From Cytophagales bacterium (lineage in GTDB: Bacteria; Bacteroidota; Bacteroidia; Cytophagales; Thermoflexibacteraceae), in assembly GCA_013299115.1 (NCBI GenBank), contig JAAFKA010000001.1, forward strand, positions 248,001 to 312,000: DNA of 64,000 bases. Reading direction: 5' to 3'. Positions within the stretch are counted from its first letter, which is position 1; every line of letters begins with the position of its first letter. Under the pieces are notes generated by a model. It was not told the origin of the DNA and ran no database searches. It was given only the letters and a program-made list of their open reading frames with translations. The position numbers were made by a program, and so were the translations under genes. This document shows, piece after piece, positions 42,093 to 49,328 of this stretch.

Positions 42093-44366
42093 CTAACTTC
42101 TTTTTTGTACTTGTTCCAAGAATATCTGCCATTGATTTTCTCTGTGAATATCAACAGTGAAAGCATTGTATTTTTGCAAAAAAATCATTAATTGACCTAT
42201 TTCTTGGGCTATTTTGCGATATAGTTTCACATCTTCTTGTGGAATATTCACTGTATCTTTGGCACTTTCCAAAATACTTTTGTAGGCTTCTATCCAATAT
42301 TTTGTATAATTAGCCCTTAAATGTGCCTTGTGAATGTCGGCATTATCCAAATAAATAGGAATAAACCTATTATGCACATCACCATTTTTCCAAATATAAA
42401 GCAACTCTTTCATACAGTTTTCACTCTCTAAATAATCTTTGCTTATCACAGCAATAATAGCTTTGTTATGCTTGATGAGTTTCATAAATTGGTCTGTATT
42501 GCCTTTATAACCTAATACATTTTTATCTTTTATAACAGCAATATTTTTGCTGGCTAATACTTGCTGTATTTCTTCTACAACTGCATGGCTTTGAGGTTTC
42601 CAAGAAAAGGAAACAAAAACACTTTCACGTATATTGAACCAATATTGCAGAGCTTCTATTTGATTTTCCAGCCCTGTATATTTCTCTTGCCATTCTTTGG
42701 GCAAAAGTAAGAAAATAGGATTATCATAAAAATATAAGTCTTTAAGATTAGTCAAGCCTTGTAAAGAAGAAATATCAGAAACTTGATTACTACTAAAATT
42801 TAATGCTATCAATTGGGTTAATTTTTGTAAACAAGAAATATCAGAAACTTGATTTTTTCTAAAAAATAATACTTCCAATTCAGTTAAATTTTGTAGGCAA
42901 GAAATATCTGAAACTTGATTATTATTAAAACCCAATAATTTTAACTTAGTTAGTTCTTGCAAACCAACAATATCAGTAACTTGATTGGAATAAAAGTCTA
43001 ATAACTCTAAATTTCTTAATCCTTGTAATGCAGAAATATCTGAAACTTGATTATAGGAAAAGAATAAACGACTTAAATTGTTTAAACTTCGTAGTACAGA
43101 AATATCTGAAACTTGATTACCAGAAAATTGCAATATTTTTAAATTAGTCAATCCTTGTAACCATGAAATATCTAAAATTTGATTATTGCTACTATCTAAC
43201 TTTTGTAAATTTCTCAAGTGTGCTACCAATGACAAATCTGAAATTTGGTTTCCACTAATATCCAATTCTACCAAATTAACTAATTGTTCTATGCCTTTGA
43301 GTGTAGTCAATTTGTTATTAGAAAGGTTTAATTTTGTCAAATTTTTAGGCAATGGAGGAATTTCCTCCAAGCCCAAACCACTCAAATCTAAAACAGTGTT
43401 TTTTTCGTCTTTTGATTTGGTATGTAAATCCAAATCTCTTACCAATTCGGCAATTTCTATATATTTTTTGGCAAAAGGCGAAAAGATTTGATTCAACGTA
43501 GGGGCTGCAAAAACAAGATTTTCCCACAAAGAAATGCTGGGTTCGTAGCTAATAATAGTTCTGTCTAAAAATTCTCTTACAGATAATTTGCTGTTTTTCT
43601 TCAAAGACAAATAGGGAATAAAATTGTTTTGTATCATTTGCCCAAAGGCTTTTTCAAATCTCCCAATCGTATCTTCATCACGAGCCACATCATTAGAAAA
43701 TTGCACTCTTGAATAGATAGGCATGATAATACCTTCCCTATATTTTTGCTCTGTGATATAAGGCGAATTGGCTACTTGCTGCATAACAGCCGCACAACCT
43801 TCTATATTTTGTTGCGTTGGAGCTACTACGGCTATGTTTACATCAGGAAATTGGATATTACAAATATTAGAATAGTCGTTTAAACCAGTTCTGCTGTCTA
43901 TGAAAATGAAATCATAATCCAATTTTTTTAACTCCATTTTGAGGTACTCAATGTATCGTTTGCCTCCAAACACTTCATAAAATTCGTACCAATCAAAATC
44001 TATACAAGTTGCTTTGTAAGCCGCTAAATCGACATATTGCCCCGCAGGAATAAGGTCTATACGCCCTTTTTCAAAAGTAAGGAGATTAGCAACATAGTCA
44101 TTCGTAAATTTAGGTAGTTCCTCTGCCGATTGTATTTCTACACCTTTTCGCCTTAACTTGATATAATCTTGGAATAAATCTATCAATCCTTTACATGAAA
44201 TATCTTTATATTTTTTTCCAAAATAAAAGTGTAACCCAGGAGCTTCTAAATCCCAATCAATTAAAAGGACTTTCTTTTTTTGATGATAACAAAAATAGGC
44301 AGCCAAATTAGCTACCAACTGACTACGCCCTACGCCGCCTTTATAAGAATAAAAAGATGCTACCAT
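42093..44366 (-). CDS. KGGVGR ATPase - leucine-rich repeat - TIR protein
   Basis: Three modules lie in one 757-residue chain. (1) Residues 1-310: a MinD/ParA-like ATPase with the variant Walker A KGGVGRS (Lys9, Arg14 in place of the usual Lys), LLIDWDLEAPG (Asp37) and FIFIDSRTG (Asp157). (2) Residues 342-550: nine 22-residue leucine-rich repeats plus a partial one, consensus NLxxLxFxxNQVSDISxLQxLT. (3) Residues 581-735: a TIR domain starting SVFVSFSWKPQSH, with AIIAVISKDYLES and a predicted catalytic Glu654 in CMKELLYIW. TIR domains often cleave NAD+ in bacterial immunity. I infer an LRR-sensing, ATPase-gated TIR effector. It follows its partner gene after 6 bp. Confidence 0.88.
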   Translation of the reverse strand: MVASFYSYKGGVGRSQLVANLAAYFCYHQKKKVLLIDWDLEAPGLHFYFGKKYKDISCKGLIDLFQDYIKLRRKGVEIQSAEELPKFTNDYVANLLTFEKGRIDLIPAGQYVDLAAYKATCIDFDWYEFYEVFGGKRYIEYLKMELKKLDYDFIFIDSRTGLNDYSNICNIQFPDVNIAVVAPTQQNIEGCAAVMQQVANSPYITEQKYREGIIMPIYSRVQFSNDVARDEDTIGRFEKAFGQMIQNNFIPYLSLKKNSKLSVREFLDRTIISYEPSISLWENLVFAAPTLNQIFSPFAKKYIEIAELVRDLDLHTKSKDEKNTVLDLSGLGLEEIPPLPKNLTKLNLSNNKLTTLKGIEQLVNLVELDISGNQISDLSLVAHLRNLQKLDSSNNQILDISWLQGLTNLKILQFSGNQVSDISVLRSLNNLSRLFFSYNQVSDISALQGLRNLELLDFYSNQVTDIVGLQELTKLKLLGFNNNQVSDISCLQNLTELEVLFFRKNQVSDISCLQKLTQLIALNFSSNQVSDISSLQGLTNLKDLYFYDNPIFLLLPKEWQEKYTGLENQIEALQYWFNIRESVFVSFSWKPQSHAVVEEIQQVLASKNIAVIKDKNVLGYKGNTDQFMKLIKHNKAIIAVISKDYLESENCMKELLYIWKNGDVHNRFIPIYLDNADIHKAHLRANYTKYWIEAYKSILESAKDTVNIPQEDVKLYRKIAQEIGQLMIFLQKYNAFTVDIHRENQWQIFLEQVQKRS

Positions 44367-44372
44367 TGGATT

Positions 44373-45263
44373 TTATAAATTGATTTTGGGTTCTTCTATT
44401 GTTTTAAATTCAGGAAAATTATTGCTAATTTTCGGCGCATTAAAATTAAGAATGTGATTGAGTTTTCTGAAAAGAGAATGTTTATTAGGCACTTCCAAAT
44501 CTATGTGTAAAAAGCCCAAATCCTCATATTTACCATTTGTAAAATAGTCGTAAAAGCATTGGCACAAAATATCATCAAAAATATTTTGAGTGATTTCTTT
44601 CATTACCTTTTGCAATCCGCTATCCAATTTTTCGCAAATGGGAATAATACAACCTCCAGTTTTCTTGTGGTCAAAAGATTTTGCTACTTTACGATTGTGC
44701 TTTTGGGTAATAGGGTGCAAAGCCCAAATATCTCCTATCAATACGATATTTTCCTCTTTTCCATTGATTTCTAATTTATAGTTTTTTGCTTGCTTGTCAT
44801 CATTGAAACTAATAAACTGATACAAAATTTCTACATCAAACTGTTGCTTAAAAATATCTAAAAGTTCTTGTATTGTTTCGTCATTATAGGGTTTCCAATC
44901 CGAAGGAGAATTACCATAACGAACATGGACTTCCTGCTGCTCAAAATTATCCAACACTTTTTTATCTTTCTTGTCTTTGCTCTCTTTTTTGATTTCTTGT
45001 AAATGGTTGGTTAGTTGCATTTTATCGCAAGCTAATACTAAAACATGAAGTACCTTTGGTTTCTGCAAAAACAAAGTCAAAAAAGTTTTTAACCGTTGAT
45101 AAAAATGGGCAGTTGCTTTGCCCATCAAGAACTCATTTTTTAATTCATTCAGGATAGTACGATGCTGTGGCAGAACATGGTTTTCTATTTGCTCAAAAAA
45201 CTCGGCAATGTGTATATTGTCTATCAAACTATTAAAGTGTTGGAGATTTATTTTGTTAGCCAT
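44373..45263 (-). CDS. Unrecognised partner protein of the KGGVGR-LRR-TIR gene
   Basis: I do not recognise this 296-residue protein. Residues 1-65 are helical (NSLIDNIHIAEFFEQIENHV, then LNELKNEFLMGKATAHFYQR) and in size and position resemble effector-associated adaptor domains. A charged linker follows, then an alpha/beta region with IVLIGDIWALHP, GGCIIPICEKLD and HIDLEVPNKHSLFRKL. All these motifs recur in the broken homologue at 47818-48634, which also precedes a KGGVGR-type ATPase, so the pairing is conserved. A role as sensor or adaptor is inference. It is the first gene of the operon; an imperfect -7-like box lies upstream on the minus strand near 45306-45312. Confidence 0.75.
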   Translation of the reverse strand: MANKINLQHFNSLIDNIHIAEFFEQIENHVLPQHRTILNELKNEFLMGKATAHFYQRLKTFLTLFLQKPKVLHVLVLACDKMQLTNHLQEIKKESKDKKDKKVLDNFEQQEVHVRYGNSPSDWKPYNDETIQELLDIFKQQFDVEILYQFISFNDDKQAKNYKLEINGKEENIVLIGDIWALHPITQKHNRKVAKSFDHKKTGGCIIPICEKLDSGLQKVMKEITQNIFDDILCQCFYDYFTNGKYEDLGFLHIDLEVPNKHSLFRKLNHILNFNAPKISNNFPEFKTIEEPKINL

Positions 45264-45539
45264 CGCAGTTTATTTTTTGCGTTTATTTTTCTGTAACTGG
45301 GTACGCAAAGTAGCAAAAAACAACAAGTATTCAAATTTTTTTGGTAAAACCTTAATAGTAATCAAACTTTGGAAGAGTTTTGAGTGAAAACCTTAGCAGT
45401 GCCGTAGCCACCCAACAGACTGCTACGGAGGCTGTTTTTCTGAACAATCAAGTGGTAATTCAGTTGGAGTTTTTGAGGGGGGAGTAGGGAGAAATATGAA
45501 ATTAGATGATTGGTTATCCAGTATTTGCATTTGAAAATA
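45264..45539. other. Gap containing the right end of the island
   Basis: It holds the promoter region of the two-gene operon, the second 93-bp repeat copy, and a 49-bp spacer before trhO. No integrase, tRNA or other gene is present. Confidence 0.6.
45398..45490 (+). repeat. 93-bp direct repeat, copy B
   Basis: This is a detached copy of the 3' end of the pump-channel gene, including the stop codon, 91/93 identical to 41975-42067. It has no upstream gene of its own, so it is a remnant or an attachment-like duplication. Confidence 0.95.
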
Positions 45540-46514
45540 TTATTTTACCACAACAGGGTTTCTTTTAACGGCTTTGTATGGATTGTAGCCGTTAGATTCT
45601 TTTTGGTAGTAGCCTGTGCCGTCATAAGGTCGTTTTTGTGGGGCTGTTTTACATTCCAAAGAGCAGGCACCGTCCATTGTTACGCCGCAAGCCTCGCATA
45701 TCGCAGCGTGGAGGTTACATTCTGCATTGGCACAATTTACCATTCTGCCCGAAATAGTGCCACATACGTAACATTTAGAAATTATTGTCGGGTTTACCTT
45801 GTTTACTTCGGCAGCTATTCGGTTGTCAAACACATAGCATTTGCCCTCAAAATCTTCGCCGCCTTGCTCTATGCCGTATTTGATAATGCCTCCTTCTAAT
45901 TGGTAAACATCTTCAAAGCCATTTTCGAGCAAATAAGCACTTGCTTTTTCGCATTTGATACCTCCTGTGCAGTAGGTAATCACTTTTTTGCCTTTGTACT
46001 GTTCCAATTCCTTTATTTTATCGGGAAAATCTCTAAAGTTCTCGATATCCAACGTAATTGCATTTTTGAACTTGCCTAATTCGTGTTCGTAGTTTGAACG
46101 GACATCTAAAACCACCACATCGGGTTGGTCTTTCATTGCCTTAAAATCAGCAGGCGCAAGGTGTTTGCCTGTGCGGATATTGGGGTTGATGTGGTGCAAA
46201 TCGGCGTGGACAATTTCAGATTTTGTTCTCACGTGCAGCTTGGCAAAGGCGTGGGTTTCGTAAGGCTCTACCTTAAAATCTGTGTGCGAAAATCTGGGGT
46301 CTGCTTTCACAAGTTCCATATAGCGTTGGCAGTCTGCACGCAAGCCCGACACAGTGCCATTCAGCCCTTCGGGCGCCACAATAATACGTCCTCTCAAATT
46401 GAGGTCTAAACAGAGGTAGTGGTGTGCCTCTCTAAATTGTTCGGGGTCTTCTATTGTCGTGTAGCAATAGTAGAGCAAAATATCATATTGTTTTTCCATA
46501 AATAGAACTGCCAA
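45540..46514 (-). CDS. trhO: tRNA uridine(34) hydroxylase TrhO (rhodanese family)
   Basis: TrhO (YceA) hydroxylates U34 of certain tRNAs on the way to 5-carboxymethoxyuridine. The rhodanese domain carries VVLDVRSNYEHELGKF and the catalytic loop YCTGGIKCEKASAYL. The N-terminal acylphosphatase-like part has LNLRGRIIVAPEGLNGTVSG. C-terminal Cys clusters (CYVCGTISGRMVNCAN, then CEACGVTMDGACSLEC) look like the usual zinc-binding tail. The 324-residue length is normal. Confidence 0.94.
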   Translation of the reverse strand: MAVLFMEKQYDILLYYCYTTIEDPEQFREAHHYLCLDLNLRGRIIVAPEGLNGTVSGLRADCQRYMELVKADPRFSHTDFKVEPYETHAFAKLHVRTKSEIVHADLHHINPNIRTGKHLAPADFKAMKDQPDVVVLDVRSNYEHELGKFKNAITLDIENFRDFPDKIKELEQYKGKKVITYCTGGIKCEKASAYLLENGFEDVYQLEGGIIKYGIEQGGEDFEGKCYVFDNRIAAEVNKVNPTIISKCYVCGTISGRMVNCANAECNLHAAICEACGVTMDGACSLECKTAPQKRPYDGTGYYQKESNGYNPYKAVKRNPVVVK

Positions 46515-46554
46515 GTTTCAGGCTTGGTGTTTGAGAAATGGTAAAAAGTTTATA

Positions 46555-46616
46555 CTAACACCACACGCTAAAGCGTAGGTTACAACTAACACCACACGCT
46601 AAAGCGTAGGTTACAA
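46555..46616. repeat. Two tandem copies of a 31-bp repeat
   Basis: CTAACACCACACGCTAAAGC and the following bases are repeated exactly with a 31-bp period. A related single copy lies at 12279-12302 in opposite orientation. ACGCTAAAGCGT is a small palindrome. Confidence 0.85.
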
Positions 46617-46740
46617 TGCAAAATTAAACAAAAATAAGGAAAAAGCAATAGTTTTTTGCGTAATTGCAACCAGTTTAATGGGCGTATAAAATGTTGAATG
46701 TTTAAATGCAAAATTCATAACTCAAAATTAAAAATTAAAC

Positions 46741-47649
46741 ATGGCACTTTCTTTCTTTAAAACCAAATTTGGCAGAGGTCTTGGTATCTTTATTGGTTTA
46801 TTTTTTCTGCTGTTCTTTTTGCGTTTGGCTTATGGCTACTATGAAGTGGACACCAATTTTGCTAATGATTTTTCCCAAGACTTTTTTAGTAGCAAAGGAG
46901 ATTTGCGAAAGAACTATGCTTCCGAAAAATTTTATGAAAAAGCACCGCTACCGCAGGGAGATATACAACAAAAAGTGAGCTATGCCAACCAGCAAAAGTA
47001 TGAAAAAACGGCTTCTATCAAGAGCAAAACCGCCAATTTTGAGGAAGACGAAAAGCAAATTAGGCAGTTGAGCAAAGGTTTGCAAGCTATTATTCAATAC
47101 GAGCAAAATATGGGCAACAAGGGCAGTAAAGAATTGCACTTGTTGGTTGGGGTCAATCCCGAAAAGTTTGATGAGGCGTATAGCCAAATTCAAAAAATAG
47201 GGGTTATCAAGGCTACTGAAATTACAAAAGTCGATAAAACTAACGAATATCGCAACCTCAATGCCCAAAAAGCCTCCTTAGAAAAAACTTTGCAATCTTT
47301 GAATGAACTCAAATCAAAAGGTGGACAAATTGCTGATTTTGTTTCCTTGCACGACAAGATTTTGGAAATAGAAACACAATTACAGACTTTGGGCGTAGAA
47401 TTAGGCAATTTCGATACAGAAAATGAGTTTTGTAGTATCAAATTTTCCTTGTATGAAGGTATCACCGAAAAGAAAATTAGCCTTGCCCACCGCATAAAAG
47501 TTGCTTTGGAGTGGACAATCCAATATTTTGCTTTGTTGGTATTTATTTTTCTCTGTATGGCGGTTTGTACTTTTGTGTTGCTGTTGGTCATAGAAAAGTT
47601 GCAACTTATCCAAAAATTATTGCAACAAACCAAAGAGGGGGAGGAGTAA
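46741..47649 (+). CDS. DUF4349 domain membrane protein, second paralogue
   Basis: The 302-residue protein has an N-terminal membrane span (LGIFIGLFFLLFFLRLAYGY), a DUF4349 body with KTASIKSKTANFEEDEKQIR, then a coiled coil around RNLNAQKASLEKTLQSLNEL, and a C-terminal span (TIQYFALLVFIFLCMAVCTF). Unlike the homologue at 6476 it lacks a lipobox and has an uncleaved-type signal anchor. The role of DUF4349 proteins is not established. Confidence 0.82.
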   Translation: MALSFFKTKFGRGLGIFIGLFFLLFFLRLAYGYYEVDTNFANDFSQDFFSSKGDLRKNYASEKFYEKAPLPQGDIQQKVSYANQQKYEKTASIKSKTANFEEDEKQIRQLSKGLQAIIQYEQNMGNKGSKELHLLVGVNPEKFDEAYSQIQKIGVIKATEITKVDKTNEYRNLNAQKASLEKTLQSLNELKSKGGQIADFVSLHDKILEIETQLQTLGVELGNFDTENEFCSIKFSLYEGITEKKISLAHRIKVALEWTIQYFALLVFIFLCMAVCTFVLLLVIEKLQLIQKLLQQTKEGEE

Positions 47650-47704
47650 AATAGATAGGACAGGCAGAACTCAAATTGGAGTTGGCAGCCGAAAAAATAC
47701 GTAT

Positions 47705-47738
47705 ACTCGGCAAGGTCTGAAAAAGACCATTGCCAAGG
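47705..47738. repeat. Single hairpin of the TTGGCAG/BIME family (variant arms)
   Basis: GGCAAGGTCTGAAAAAGACC and the following ATTGCC form the same stem layout as the units at 7635 (outer stem, bulged A, inner GGTC/GACC), but with changed bases on both arms, so pairing is preserved. Confidence 0.65.
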
Positions 47739-47817
47739 TTTCACTAAGAAAATGAAATAAGCATTTTTATTTTGCAAATTAGCAAAGAATTTTTTAAATT
47801 TACGAAAAGCCCAACAG

Positions 47818-48634
47818 ATGACTGCTATAGAACAAGCCGAAGACTTGGTTAATCAAGTGCAAATTGCAGAGTATTTTGCGTTTATGAAAAGCAAAGTAGG
47901 CGAAAATGCTATGCTAAATCAACTGCAAAAGAAATTTATTTTGGGCAAAGCTGACGAGGATTTTTACGACCAACTCAAAAGTCTTGCCCATTTGTTATTG
48001 GATACAACTAATGAAAATAGTAACCAAAACAGCAATCAAAACAGAGATTGAAAAAATTGCAGCCCTGCAAAGTTTAGGCAATTTATATGGCGAAAAACCC
48101 GCAAATTGGCAACCTTACCAAAATAATCCTGCTGAAACTATTGCTGATTTATTCAAAACCTATCATTCAGCTACCAGTATTGTGATAAAAGGCTAATTTC
48201 TCAATTCCTTCGACTGGGCTGATGATGACGAAAAAATAGACGATTTGCGTGATAGGTGGGCAAAGAAAATGATTTTGGTAACAGACGGCGTTGCTATTTT
48301 AAAACCTGAAAACTCGGTAGTAAAGGATATTTTTAATACTCAAGAAAATATTGGTGGGTTTATGCTACCTTTATGCGAAAAAATGAATGAAAGTGCAAAA
48401 AAATACATTACTTCGCAAGTAGCAAAAGAGTTGAAAACAACGCATAGACGTTTTTGCAAAAATTGGAAACAACCTTACTTTCATATTGAATTGGAAATTC
48501 CGAACAAAGATTTATTTTTTCGCAGATTGACTAATTTAGCAAGCAAAATGGATATTATGAGTTCGGCAAGTGTGCCTGAGTTTGACAAGCCAAAAAAAGA
48601 AATCAAATCATTAGCCAATTTAACCAATGACTAA
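47818..48634 (+). pseudogene. Broken homologue of the TIR-operon partner protein
   Basis: The parts align with the intact protein at 44373. Frame 1 (47818-48051) gives QVQIAEYFAFMKSKVGENAM and FILGKADEDFYDQLK, matching its N-terminal helices. A +1 frameshift in a repetitive AACCAAAACAGCAATC-type stretch near 48010-48050 moves to the frame holding GEKPANWQPYQNNP. A TAA at 48194-48196 interrupts that frame, after which the same frame continues with GGFMLPLCEKMNES and HIELEIPNKDLFFRRL to 48634. Two lesions suggest decay; one could be a sequencing error. Confidence 0.8.
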
Positions 48635-49139
48635 TCCATACAAAATTATTACTTTTTATTCTTTCAAAGGCGGGGCAGGTCGCAGCCAAATGGCTGTAAA
48701 CTTGGCTGCTTACTTGTATTATTACTTAGACAAAAAAGTTTTATTGATAGATTGGGATTTGGAAGCTCCATGTTTAGATGCCTACTTCAAACACTTTGAT
48801 AGAAAAACTATTACAAGAGGTTTGGTAGATGTTTTTGAGGATTATGTGAGGCTGATGCAAAAAGAAAGCAAATTGGAACTAAAAGATTTGCCTTTTTTAG
48901 ATTCGTCTTGCATTTATGGTATGTTGCCAAATCCAAGTGAAAAAGAAAATGAAAAAGACCGAAAAGGCAAAATAGATTTAATTCCTGCTATTAATTACAA
49001 TCGTGAAAATTATACGCATCTTATCAACAGTTTTGATTGGTTTGTTCGTATTGAATTTATTACTGGGCAAAATACCCATTCTTTTACACAAAGATTATTG
49101 GTTTTTATTCAAACTCTAAAAAGTAGATACTTCATATAG
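48627..49139 (+). pseudogene. Truncated KGGAGR-type MinD-like ATPase
   Basis: The 170-residue fragment begins YKIITFYSFKGGAGRSQMAV, the same variant Walker A as the TIR protein with Ala for Val, then KVLLIDWDLEAPCLDAYFKH and GKIDLIPAINYN. Similarity to the intact ATPase ends just after FDWF, before the second acidic motif, and no LRR or effector follows. The tail is unrelated and stops at a palindromic repeat. It overlaps the broken partner by 8 bp, the same gene order as the intact operon. Confidence 0.8.
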
Positions 49140-49140
49140 C

Positions 49141-49232
49141 ACGCAGATGACGCAGATTTAGCGGATTTTCACGGATTTTTTCTATAACTTACATAAATCT
49201 GTGAAAATCAGCGTAATCTGTGTCATCTGTGT
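49141..49232. repeat. Long palindrome of the CGCAGATGACGCAGATTT type
   Basis: ACGCAGATGACGCAGATTTA at the left and AATCTGTGTCATCTGTGT at the right pair imperfectly, with inner GGATTTT/AAAATC words. It begins 2 bp after the truncated ATPase stop, so it may mark the deletion junction. It is similar in style to 30178. Confidence 0.8.
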
Positions 49233-49260
49233 TCCAAATAAATTATGAGTTTCGTTGCCC

Positions 49261-49308
49261 TTCCGTTCAACCATTGGCAGGGTCTTGCGACCACTGCCAA
49301 GGTTTCAC
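49261..49308. repeat. Single hairpin of the TTGGCAG/BIME family
   Basis: CCGTTCAACCATTGGCAGGG is identical to the unit boundary in the 7635 array, followed by a hairpin TTGGCAG-GGTC-TTGC-GACC-A-CTGCCAA. This is the cleanest member of the family. Confidence 0.8.
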
Positions 49309-49328
49309 TCTTTTTGGTTTCACTTTTG

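Noticed and set aside
48010-48196. Frameshift and stop in the partner homologue as pure sequencing errors
   Set aside because: Two separate lesions plus a truncated downstream ATPase make decay more likely, although one lesion lies in a repetitive stretch and could be an error.
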